A stretch of 42,474 nt of DNA from Candidatus Solibacter usitatus (lineage in GTDB: Bacteria > Acidobacteriota > Terriglobia > Bryobacterales > Bryobacteraceae), in the NCBI GenBank assembly GCA_016191645.1, contig JACPVQ010000259.1, forward strand, positions 1 to 42,474. Reading direction: 5' to 3'. The notes under the pieces were generated by a model. That model had not been told where the DNA came from. It worked only from the letters and a program-made list of their open reading frames with translations, and did not search any database. The first letter of the stretch is position 1. Every line of letters starts with the position of its first letter. Below are positions 34,441 through 42,079 of the stretch, piece by piece. The translations under genes were made by a program, and so were the position numbers.

Positions 34441-35753
34441 TTGTCGATGACGAGGAGAACATCGGGCGCTCGCTCGGCTGGATTCTGGAGCACGAAGGCT
34501 TTTCCGTCACGGTGTGTAAATCTGCAGCGGAGTTCGATGCGCAGAAGAGTCCGGTAGACCTTTATCTATTAGATGTCCGGCTCCCCGATGCCAACGGCAT
34601 CGACCTGCTGCGCAGGCTGCGACAGAACGGCTCGGCCGCGCCTGTCATCATGATCTCCGGACACGGAACCATCGCCGATGCCGTGGAAGCCGTGCGCATC
34701 GGTGCTTACGATTTCCTGGAAAAGCCTCTCTCGCGGGAGCGCGTCCTGCTTGCCGTGCGCCACGCTTTGGATCAAAACAAACTGGAGCGGGAGAACGAGG
34801 CGTTGCGCGAAATCGCCGGCGGCGAGCCGCGCATGATCGGCGCGAGCGCGGCGTTCCGCCAAGCGGTTGAGCAAGCGACAATGGCCGCCCGTTCCGACGC
34901 GCGCATTCTGCTGAAGGGCGAATCGGGGACGGGCAAAGAGCTTCTCGCCGCCCACGTGCATCAGCAAAGTCCTTTCGCCGCGGGCCCGTTTGTGAAGGTG
35001 AATTGCGCCGCGATTCCCACCGAGCTTATTGAAAGTGAACTCTTCGGCCACGAGAAAGGTTCGTTCACTGGCGCAACGTCGGCGCGGCGCGGCAAGTTCG
35101 AATTGGCGGATGGAGGAACCATCTTTCTGGACGAGGTAGGCGATTTGCACGCGGCGTCGCAGGCGAAGCTGTTGCGCGTGTTGCAGGAGGGCGAGTTTCA
35201 TCGCGTCGGCGGCGAGAAGGCTATCCGCGTTGCGGTGCGAGTCATTGCCGCCACGAATCGCAACCTGGAAGAGATGGTCTCGAAAGAGAAGTTCCGCGAA
35301 GATCTATACTACCGTTTGTGCGTGGTCCCCATCCGTCTTCCCGCTCTGCGCGAGCGGCCGGACGACATCCCCGCGCTCGCATCGTATTTCTTGGAGGAGT
35401 TCTGCCGCCGCAACAACTTTCGTACGAAATGTTTCGAGGTGGAAACCGTCTCAGCTCTATCGGGCTACGCCTGGCCCGGCAACGCGCGCGAACTGCGCAA
35501 TGCCGTGGAACGCATGGCTATTCTCTCCGCGGGGGAACGCATCGGCCCGACCGCCGTGCCGCTGGAAATCCGCAACGCCCGCCCGAATTCGACACGCAAC
35601 ACGGTGCAGGAAGCGCGCGAAGGCGCTGAGCGCGACCATATTCTTCGCGCCCTGGAACACGCTTCGTGGAACGTGTCCTCCGCGGCCCGCGCGCTTGGCA
35701 TGGAACGCACCAACCTGCATAAGCGCATGCGGACTTTGGGTCTGCATCGCTAA
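34419..35753 (+). CDS. Sigma-54-dependent response regulator (NtrC/NtrX family)
   Basis: The protein has 444 residues. The start is a TTG at 34419, with AGGTGG just before it. No ATG or GTG in this frame comes early enough to keep the receiver domain. The receiver (about 5-118) has D10/D11, phospho-acceptor D52 and K102. The AAA+ domain (about 138-370) has Walker A GESGTGKE (167-174), the sigma-54 contact loop as GSFTGA (214-219, where GAFTGA is commoner) and Walker B TIFLDEV. A Fis-type helix-turn-helix ends the protein (NVSSAARALGMERTNLHKRM). It overlaps the kinase gene by 22 bases. It should activate sigma-54 promoters when phosphorylated. Confidence 0.94.
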   Translation: MGSRRILIVDDEENIGRSLGWILEHEGFSVTVCKSAAEFDAQKSPVDLYLLDVRLPDANGIDLLRRLRQNGSAAPVIMISGHGTIADAVEAVRIGAYDFLEKPLSRERVLLAVRHALDQNKLERENEALREIAGGEPRMIGASAAFRQAVEQATMAARSDARILLKGESGTGKELLAAHVHQQSPFAAGPFVKVNCAAIPTELIESELFGHEKGSFTGATSARRGKFELADGGTIFLDEVGDLHAASQAKLLRVLQEGEFHRVGGEKAIRVAVRVIAATNRNLEEMVSKEKFREDLYYRLCVVPIRLPALRERPDDIPALASYFLEEFCRRNNFRTKCFEVETVSALSGYAWPGNARELRNAVERMAILSAGERIGPTAVPLEIRNARPNSTRNTVQEAREGAERDHILRALEHASWNVSSAARALGMERTNLHKRMRTLGLHR

Positions 35754-35771
35754 CGGATGTAGACTAGGCAT

Positions 35772-35972
35772 ATGGCACAAACGATCGAACAGAAGTACGC
35801 ATCGGGCGGACATCCCTCGATCGAGGAGTTGAAGCTGGCTCAAGGCACCATTCCGACTTTGGACCCGAGAGAGCTAGTTGGCGACTTTTGGCCCGAAGAA
35901 GAAAACATCGACGATTTCCTCTCGGCATTGCGCGAATGGCGGGGACATACCGAGGCTGATCAGGCTGCATGA
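35772..35972 (+). CDS. Small antitoxin-like protein upstream of a PIN toxin
   Basis: The protein has 66 residues, acidic, with no recognised domain: a mixed first half (SIEELKLAQGTIPTL) and an acidic C-terminal half (FWPEEENIDDFLSALREW). It overlaps the next gene, a PIN-domain toxin, by four bases (ATGA), which is why I call it an antitoxin. The acidic tail would fit toxin binding. There is no AbrB, RHH or Phd signature, so its DNA-binding mode, if any, is unknown. It begins 18 bases after the response-regulator stop but is probably a separate unit. Confidence 0.65.
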   Translation: MAQTIEQKYASGGHPSIEELKLAQGTIPTLDPRELVGDFWPEEENIDDFLSALREWRGHTEADQAA

Positions 35973-36367
35973 ATTCGGCTGTGGTTGACACCGATGTGGT
36001 TTCGCTGGTCTTCAAGGGAGACAGCCGCGCCGAAAAGTATTTATCGGTACTGACAGCCCCCGACCTTCTCGTTTCGTTCATGACCGAAGCTGAATTGGAG
36101 CGCTGGATTCTCCAGTCCAGGTGGGGACCCGAGCGAATCATTCGTTTTCGAACCTACATGAAGCGGTTCGTTTCTGTACCCTCTTCACGCGACCTCATCG
36201 TTAAATGGGCGCAGGTAATGGTAGTAGCGCGCTCCATGGGCCGCCGGATCGAAGTTGCTGACGCCTGGGTTGCCGCAACCGCGCTGCTTTACGATGCGCC
36301 TCTGGTTACCAACAATCCCGGTGATTACGCAGGGGTAGCCGGGATCAAGTTACTGCCAACCGAATGA
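35969..36367 (+). CDS. PIN-domain toxin (VapC-like)
   Basis: The protein has 132 residues, the family's normal size. The acidic cluster of PIN ribonucleases is complete: D7/D9 in VVDTDVVSLV, E40/E42 in FMTEAELERW, D98 in EVADAWVAATAL and D119 in the closing TNNPGDY. It would cleave RNA such as tRNA or rRNA when free of its antitoxin. It follows the 66-residue acidic protein with an ATGA overlap. Unlike the PIN gene at 6338, it is intact. Confidence 0.88.
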   Translation: MNSAVVDTDVVSLVFKGDSRAEKYLSVLTAPDLLVSFMTEAELERWILQSRWGPERIIRFRTYMKRFVSVPSSRDLIVKWAQVMVVARSMGRRIEVADAWVAATALLYDAPLVTNNPGDYAGVAGIKLLPTE

Positions 36368-36453
36368 ACTGTTAACTCAGCGACAGGCATGCGGGGGCGG
36401 CCCGCAACAGGAAAGTACGAAAGAAATCTCTATTTGTCCGATGCAATTGGTAC

Positions 36454-36759
36454 ATGGAAACCATCGCGATGAATTTCAATCCGCCGCACGAAGCGCTCCT
36501 ACGATACGCGAATCAAACGTTTTGTCTGGCCGCGTTTGACGAGCGGCGCTTCGATAACGATCATGCTCACTGCATGGCCTGTTGGCAAAAAATTGCGGAA
36601 CCGCAAAGAGTACAGAGGCACGAACCTATCGAGTACGACGGTTACGTGACCGTGCATGCGGTTTCCGCTCAATACCATTGGGTCTGCAAGACATGCTTCG
36701 CGCAATTTGGTGAAAGGTACGGCTGGCAAGTGTCTGAAACGCTACCTGAGATTTCGTAA
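36454..36759 (+). CDS. Small protein with two CxxC knuckles, unrecognised
   Basis: The protein has 101 residues (a start at 36472 is also possible). Two C-x2-C pairs, C40/C43 in HAHCMACWQKI and C78/C81 in HWVCKTCFAQF, are spaced like a zinc ribbon, with His at 37, 39 and 75 nearby. The N-terminal part (NPPHEALLRYANQTFCLAAF) is mixed. It has no signal peptide, no neighbour that explains it and no family that I recognise. Base composition is slightly lower in G+C than nearby genes. It is probably real, because the cysteines are so regular. Confidence 0.55.
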   Translation: METIAMNFNPPHEALLRYANQTFCLAAFDERRFDNDHAHCMACWQKIAEPQRVQRHEPIEYDGYVTVHAVSAQYHWVCKTCFAQFGERYGWQVSETLPEIS

Positions 36760-36799
36760 GAAACTAGGGGTGCGTTCAATCTCGCTTGTGCGACGGCCA

Positions 36800-37834
36800 T
36801 CACGACGGCGTGACGGTCACTTTCCCCACTCCTTCGCTGTAGTTCTCCAGTAACTCGAACCCATAAGCAATTCGATCCAGCGTCACATGGTGCGTTAGAA
36901 GCGGTGCAAAAAAAGCAGGCCGTTCCGCCAGAATCCGCAGCGCCATCTCCGTCTCATGATTCGACCGGCGCACCGCATACAACGCCAGTTCCTTGCGGCG
37001 CACTTCGTGAAACTCCAGAGCAACGGCGGGCTCGGATGGAATCCCGGTGTACACCACGCGGCCGGCGTTGCGCGTAATACGCAGGCAGAGATTCATCGTT
37101 CCATTCTTGGTTGCGCAATCGATGGCGATATCGACGCCGCGTTGTCCAGTGTCCTGCCGGATGCGGCGCGTTACATCTTCGGATTGCGGATCGATCACGG
37201 CGTCCGCACCCATGTGCAGAGCCATCTCGCGCCGGTGCGCCACCGGCTCTACCGCCCATACGCGAGCTACGCCGGACAATCGAAGCGCCGCTACGGTCAT
37301 CAGTCCGATGGGACCCGCGCCGAAAACGGCAACCGTATCGCCGGGCGCGGGCAAGGCGAATTTCAAAGAGTGCAATGCGATGGCCAGCGGCTCCGCCAGC
37401 GCGCCTTCGGAAAAACTCAAATGCCGGGGGAGCGGCAATACGTTCGCGGCCGGCAGATTCACCACTTCGCGGAAGAAGCCTGGGTCCGATGGTTGGCTCA
37501 GGAAGCGCAGATGCGAGCAAACGTTGTGATGCCCCGTGCGGCAGAATTCGCAGTGATAGCAGAAGATGGCGGGCTCCAGCACCGCATGGCTGCCCGCGGT
37601 CCAACCCGTCACGCCATCGCCCGTGCGAAGAACTTCCCCCGCCGGCTCGTGACCCAACACCATCGGGTAGACGCATGGCGTATCGCCGATGCCGCCCTCG
37701 AAATAGTAATGCAGATCGGATCCGCAAATACCCACCGCTTTCACCAAGACTTGAATTTCACCAGGCGCGGGATTTGGAATCGTGCTGTTCGTCAATCGGA
37801 ATTGACGCGTGGCGATCAGTTCGGCGGAGACCAT
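36800..37834 (-). CDS. Zinc-dependent medium-chain alcohol/polyol dehydrogenase
   Basis: The protein has 344 residues. Catalytic zinc ligands are C37 (GICGSD), H62 and E63 (GHEPAGEV), with E148 in LAEPLA. The structural zinc site has all four cysteines (C92, C95, C98, C106 in FCYHCEFCRTGHHNVC). The NAD(P)-binding motif is VFGAGPIGL. The closest pattern is the sorbitol/L-idonate 5-dehydrogenase group (GICGSDLHYYFEGGIGD), which oxidises polyols or sugar acids to ketoses. It starts eight bases after the stop of a cysteine-rich small protein on the same strand, so the two are probably co-transcribed. The substrate is not certain. Confidence 0.88.
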   Translation of the reverse strand: MVSAELIATRQFRLTNSTIPNPAPGEIQVLVKAVGICGSDLHYYFEGGIGDTPCVYPMVLGHEPAGEVLRTGDGVTGWTAGSHAVLEPAIFCYHCEFCRTGHHNVCSHLRFLSQPSDPGFFREVVNLPAANVLPLPRHLSFSEGALAEPLAIALHSLKFALPAPGDTVAVFGAGPIGLMTVAALRLSGVARVWAVEPVAHRREMALHMGADAVIDPQSEDVTRRIRQDTGQRGVDIAIDCATKNGTMNLCLRITRNAGRVVYTGIPSEPAVALEFHEVRRKELALYAVRRSNHETEMALRILAERPAFFAPLLTHHVTLDRIAYGFELLENYSEGVGKVTVTPS

Positions 37835-37842
37835 CCAGACGT

Positions 37843-38322
37843 CTACTTTTTGAAGAGGTTGTCGAATGCGGCGCGGGCGTCATTGGCAGAGCGAGGCTCA
37901 TAGACGCGCGAACCATTTGTGTGCATCGGCGCGGGAGGCGCGGACGTATCGCGCGCAACGGTCACGCGTTGATCGAACAACTCGCACTCGTTCGGCTGGT
38001 CCTTATAAGCTACGCGCACGGGTATCGGTTTCAAACACTGGAATCGCGTAGAAGGCTCAAAGTGCGAGCACTGCTTGCAGCAATGCAGCGGAGCATGGCA
38101 CTTTACACAATTGCTTTTGAAATCCGTGCCCTCCAGCAGCATCGTGGCGCAATTCCAACAGCGCGACGCCGCCACCGACTGCACCAGGCGCGGCAGCCGC
38201 GGACCGGTAATATCTATGGGAGGACGCGGGCCCTTGGGCTTCTGCGGTTCACGCTGTTCGCGCGGTCCGCGGTCACGGTCGGAATCCTGGTACCCGTGTT
38301 GTCTGTATTTGCGATCTTCCAT
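37843..38322 (-). CDS. Cysteine-rich zinc-ribbon-like protein, unrecognised
   Basis: The protein has 159 residues. The first 40 are highly charged and Pro-rich (disordered). The centre carries many cysteines: C55/C58, C72/C75, C81/C82/C85, C96 and C113, in CWNC, CVKC and CCKQC. These could bind two zinc ions. The last 45 residues end in a helix, RSANDARAAFDNLFKK. AAAGGAGG lies 13 bases upstream of the ATG, rather far. I do not know the family; it could be a nucleic-acid or protein-binding zinc protein. Its position in front of the alcohol dehydrogenase gives no clear function. Confidence 0.7.
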   Translation of the reverse strand: MEDRKYRQHGYQDSDRDRGPREQREPQKPKGPRPPIDITGPRLPRLVQSVAASRCWNCATMLLEGTDFKSNCVKCHAPLHCCKQCSHFEPSTRFQCLKPIPVRVAYKDQPNECELFDQRVTVARDTSAPPAPMHTNGSRVYEPRSANDARAAFDNLFKK

Positions 38323-38588
38323 GGCCGGTTAAAGGCCTCCTTTGGTAAGGGCGAAGGAGAATGCTCGAAGTGATTGGCTGGAATCAGGACCAAGAACTCT
38401 TCCACGGAAAATCTAGCGTTTCCGCTTACCGGCGGCGGTCTTATTTAGGAAACAACCGGAGGACCCAATTGTAACAGTGGACCGTAGCCCCTTGGCCGTG
38501 ATGACCTACCTTCTATGTACCACGGAAACAGAGTGGAATGCAAACGTTTTATGCAAGCCACTCCATTTTGAGGGGGGAGGCCTATGCC

Positions 38589-41135
38589 TTAGCTCCAACG
38601 CAATAGCGAGTGCACGGGCCTGCTCAAAGGATCCTCATAATGATTGGGCGACACGCGCATGGCATAACCCAGACGCCCCGTCTTAGCCGGAATAAACTGA
38701 GCGGCGAACAATTGCGCCGAAGGCGAACTGCCATCCGCCACGGGCGTCAGCGCGATCACCTGCATCTCCTCCAGATAGCCGCCCGCTCCCACTCGTCCCA
38801 CTACCGCCTCCACTTTGACGTCGGCGGGACGCAACCCCGCCAGGTCCAATACGGCGCGCAACGTTACGGCCTGCCCGGTGAGGACGTGCGCATCGGAATT
38901 CGTGCTCACCTCCACAAACCGCACGCGGTCCCATGCGGCGCGGATCTCTCCATCCCAGCGAACTTTCCTGCGCGCGGGCTCGCACTGATTCTGTCTGACC
39001 TCCGCCCAGCCTTTATGGGCCAGTTCGTACATCTCCGCGTCATACTCCTCCACCATGCGCGTGGAATTGAAGCGCGGAGTCATGTTCGTGAGACACTGCT
39101 TCATGCGGCGGATCCACTCTTCGGGATAGCCTTCTTCCTTGCGGTCATAATAGAGAGGAACGATTTCGTTCTCCAGCAGGGAATAGATGGTGGACGCGTG
39201 AACCTCGTCCTGGTCTTCGGAATACTCCTCGCGATCGCCGATGGCCCACGATCCGCTGGTTTCATACGCTTCATCGAACCAGCCGTCGAGAATACTCAGG
39301 TTCAGCACGCCGTTCAACGCGGCCTTCATTCCGCTGGTGCCGCAGGCCTCTTCGCCGCGGCGCGGATTGTTCAACCAGAGATCGACGCCGTGCACCATCT
39401 CGCGCGCCACGTCGATGCCGTAGTTCTCCAGAAACACGATGCGCTTGGCCACTTCGGGCTCGCGCGTCAATTGGAAGATCTCGCGAATCAGAACCTTTCC
39501 GCCGTGATCGCGCGGGTGCGCTTTGCCGGCAAACAGAATCTGCACCGGCATTTTCGGATTGAGCAGAATCTTTTTCAGCCGGTCCACGTCGCGGAACAGC
39601 AGCGTGGCGCGTTTGTAAGTGGCGAAGCGGCGCGCGAATCCGATGGTGAACGCGTCGGGATCGAGCAGTTCGTGCGTTTTTTTCAACTCCGCGCTGGACG
39701 CCTTGCGCGCCGCGCCCTGTGCAAATAAACGCTCGCGCGCAAACTGCACCAATAAGCGCTTACGGTGTCGTCGCGCCTCCCACAATTCCACGGCGGGAAT
39801 CTCTTTCACCAGATCCCAGGTGCGCGGATCGGCATGGCGCTCGCGCCAATCGGGTGTCAGGTATTGATCGTAAATGGTCGCCAGGTCGCCGTTGAGCCAG
39901 GTCATCAAATGAACGCCGTTGGTGACGTGAGATATGGGGATCTCCCACGCCGGAAGCTCCTTCCACAACGCGGACCACATGCTTTGCGATACGCGCCGGT
40001 GCAGTTCGCTGACCCCATTGCGGTACGACGACGAAGCCAGCGCGCTGATCGCCATCGAAAACGGCTCACCGTGATCGGAGGCGCTATGTTTCCCCAGCGC
40101 CATGATCTGATCGAAGGCGATGCCGGATTCTTCGCAGTAGCTGCGGAAATACTGGTGCATCAATCCGGTGTCGAACAGGTCAATGCCCGCGGGCACGGGA
40201 GTGTGCGTAGTGAAGACATTATTGCGACGCGCCGCTTCCAATGCTTCGGCGAACGAAAGCTTCTGCTCCTCCATCAGGTTGCGGATGCGCTCCAATGCCA
40301 GAAACGCCGAATGCCCTTCGTTCATGTGATAGACAGTCGGTTCCATCCCCAACTTTCGCAGCGCGCGGATGCCGCCGATGCCGAGCACGATCTCCTGTTG
40401 AATGCGCTTGTGATTGTCGCCGCCGTATAACTCGTCCGTGATGGAGCGATTGGCCTCGTTTGTGTTTTCGGGAACGTTGGTGTCCAACAGCAGCAGCCGC
40501 ACGCGGCCGATAATCATCTGCCACACTTTAACGAACACTTCGCCGGACGGGAGATGTACGCTGACAACGACATCCTCTCCGTGCGCATTGACGCAAGGCG
40601 CGACGGGGAGCGTGTAGAAATCGTTTTCCGGATGGCTCTCCATCTGCCATCCATCCTGCGTCAACCGCTGCCGCATGTAACCGCGCTGGTAGAGCAATCC
40701 CACCGCGGTCAATGGAATGCCCGCGTCGCTGGCGGCTTTCAAATGATCGCCGGAGAGAATGCCCAATCCGCCGGAATAGATGGGCATGCATTCCAGCAGC
40801 CCATACTCCATGGAAAAGTAAGCGACCAATTTGTCTTTCTTCCCCATCGGGGCCATGTAGGCATCGTGCAACTCACACGCGCGCCGGTAGACAGCCAGGT
40901 AGCGCGGATCTTTTGCCGCCTTCTCCAACGCCGCCTGTGGAATGTGTCCCAACATCAGCACCGGGTTGTGGCCGCTGCTTTTCCAAAGCACCGGATCCAG
41001 ACGGCGGAACACGGCGCGAATGTTGTGCTCCCAACTCCAGATCAGGTTATAAGCGAGCTCCGTCAATCGCGACAGCGACGGCGGCAGTTCGGGATGGACA
41101 AGGAATTCCTTAACAGGTTGAATTTGAAAAGCCAT
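38589..41135 (-). CDS. glgP: Alpha-glucan (glycogen/maltodextrin) phosphorylase
   Basis: The protein has 848 residues. An N-terminal DUF3417-type segment (about 1-115, LTELAYNLIWSWEHN) leads into the GT35 phosphorylase body: YFSMEYGLLECMPIYSGGLG, YHMNEGHSAF, FTTHTPVPAGIDLF and the pyridoxal-phosphate site GTSGMKAALNG (Lys near 600). The C-terminal beta region after about 700 is typical of the bacterial short type found in Thermotoga and Mycobacterium. It releases glucose-1-phosphate from alpha-1,4-glucans and marks glycogen turnover. It is divergent from the Rrf2 regulator with an 82-base gap that should hold both promoters. The 266 bases downstream (38323-38588) hold no gene that I can support. 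Confidence 0.94.
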   Translation of the reverse strand: MAFQIQPVKEFLVHPELPPSLSRLTELAYNLIWSWEHNIRAVFRRLDPVLWKSSGHNPVLMLGHIPQAALEKAAKDPRYLAVYRRACELHDAYMAPMGKKDKLVAYFSMEYGLLECMPIYSGGLGILSGDHLKAASDAGIPLTAVGLLYQRGYMRQRLTQDGWQMESHPENDFYTLPVAPCVNAHGEDVVVSVHLPSGEVFVKVWQMIIGRVRLLLLDTNVPENTNEANRSITDELYGGDNHKRIQQEIVLGIGGIRALRKLGMEPTVYHMNEGHSAFLALERIRNLMEEQKLSFAEALEAARRNNVFTTHTPVPAGIDLFDTGLMHQYFRSYCEESGIAFDQIMALGKHSASDHGEPFSMAISALASSSYRNGVSELHRRVSQSMWSALWKELPAWEIPISHVTNGVHLMTWLNGDLATIYDQYLTPDWRERHADPRTWDLVKEIPAVELWEARRHRKRLLVQFARERLFAQGAARKASSAELKKTHELLDPDAFTIGFARRFATYKRATLLFRDVDRLKKILLNPKMPVQILFAGKAHPRDHGGKVLIREIFQLTREPEVAKRIVFLENYGIDVAREMVHGVDLWLNNPRRGEEACGTSGMKAALNGVLNLSILDGWFDEAYETSGSWAIGDREEYSEDQDEVHASTIYSLLENEIVPLYYDRKEEGYPEEWIRRMKQCLTNMTPRFNSTRMVEEYDAEMYELAHKGWAEVRQNQCEPARRKVRWDGEIRAAWDRVRFVEVSTNSDAHVLTGQAVTLRAVLDLAGLRPADVKVEAVVGRVGAGGYLEEMQVIALTPVADGSSPSAQLFAAQFIPAKTGRLGYAMRVSPNHYEDPLSRPVHSLLRWS

Positions 41136-41217
41136 CGAAAATGAAAACCTTCGGGGACGAAACCAGAGTGGAAACTTCTATTGTGCCACTTACTACCTGC
41201 CGCGTGGGGGGACTACA

Positions 41218-41715
41218 ATGGTTGCTATGAAATTGAGCGCCCAGGAGGAGTACGGAATCCGTTGTCTTCTCCACATGGCACGGCTTGAGGATGGCCAGAG
41301 CCTGAGTATTCCGGAAATCAGCAAAGCGGAAGGATTGTCGGTTCCCAACGTGGCAAAACTGATGCGGCTTCTGCGCCTGGGCGGCCTGGTCACCTCCGTG
41401 CGCGGACAGGCGGGCGGTTACACGTTGTCAAAGCCGGCAAGCGAAGTCAGCGTGGCGGCAATTCTGGAAATCCTGGGCGGCCAACTGTATGGTCCAAAAT
41501 TCTGCGAACGGCATACGGGCTTGGAAGATGTGTGCACGCACACCACCGATTGCGCCATTCGCGTGGTGTGGAACACGATTCAGCAAACGTTGGACAATGT
41601 GTTGCGGCGGCTCACGTTGAAGGATTTGCTTTGCAGCGAACAGCAAATGACCGTCTTGCTCGATCAGGCGTTTCTCTCCGATGGCGGACGCGCCACCATG
41701 CCATCGCCACAGTAG
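41218..41715 (+). CDS. Rrf2-family transcriptional regulator with candidate Fe-S cysteines
   Basis: The protein has 165 residues from the ATG at 41218, which follows a GGGGGGA at good distance; an ATG at 41227 gives the family-typical start MKLSAQEEYGIRCL. The winged-helix DNA-binding domain covers about 4-75 (SIPEISKAEGLSVPNVAKLM, then the wing RGQAGGYTL). C96, C106 and C112 (FCERHTG, DVCTHTTDC) lie where IscR/NsrR-type members bind an iron-sulfur cluster. Rrf2 proteins sense iron-sulfur status, nitric oxide or redox. No suf or isc genes are visible nearby; its neighbours are glycogen phosphorylase (divergent) and a DUF5763-like gene (convergent). The target is unknown. Confidence 0.9.
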   Translation: MVAMKLSAQEEYGIRCLLHMARLEDGQSLSIPEISKAEGLSVPNVAKLMRLLRLGGLVTSVRGQAGGYTLSKPASEVSVAAILEILGGQLYGPKFCERHTGLEDVCTHTTDCAIRVVWNTIQQTLDNVLRRLTLKDLLCSEQQMTVLLDQAFLSDGGRATMPSPQ

Positions 41716-41721
41716 CGGGAC

Positions 41722-41997
41722 CTACGTCTTCTTCTTGGTCTTCGATTCTTTCTTGGTGCCGTGCTGCCAGCAGAATTTGCTGCCCGCGGCGGCCTTCCGT
41801 TTACACTGATCGCCGTCCTGCGTCATCGCCTGGCATTGATCGGCCGCACTCTTTGCTTTTGCCGCTGCAGCGGCTTTCTTTGCAGGCGCTTTTGAATCTT
41901 TCGCCGCCTTTGCATCCTTCTTAGGCGTCGTAGTCCCCTGAGAGAAAACGAGCGCGGCGGACAATAGTGCGCAAACTAATATTCGTGTGAAACACAT
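41722..41997 (-). CDS. Small exported Lys/Ala-rich protein with a DUF5763-like Cys3His knuckle
   Basis: The protein has 91 residues. A signal peptide (MCFTRILVCALLSAALVFSQ) is followed by a Lys/Ala/Ser linker (about 24-52), like a histone-type or PAKKA-type tail. Then a knuckle with C55, C65, C76 and H79 follows (QCQAMTQDGDQCKRKAAAG, then FCWQHG), and a basic end (KKESKTKKKT). The C-x9-C-x10-C-x2-H pattern is that of DUF5763-type modules, whose role is unknown; zinc binding is likely. Export of such a basic, nucleic-acid-like protein is odd. Confidence 0.72.
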   Translation of the reverse strand: MCFTRILVCALLSAALVFSQGTTTPKKDAKAAKDSKAPAKKAAAAAKAKSAADQCQAMTQDGDQCKRKAAAGSKFCWQHGTKKESKTKKKT

Positions 41998-42079
41998 GAG
42001 AGAGAATTTAGCACAAAATCGCTTACTCGAATTGTTCTGAAAACACTTTCCGGCGGTCGCGTGCGGGCGTCAGAATGAA

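Noticed and set aside
37111-38373. A 420-codon plus-strand open frame
   Set aside because: It is antisense to the zinc alcohol dehydrogenase and the zinc-ribbon gene, and its product is Arg/Pro-rich without any motif.
38323-38588. A possible small gene in the gap before glycogen phosphorylase's stop
   Set aside because: Short frames there lack start signals and motifs; only the likely 5' region of the zinc-ribbon gene with an AAAGGAGG is supported.
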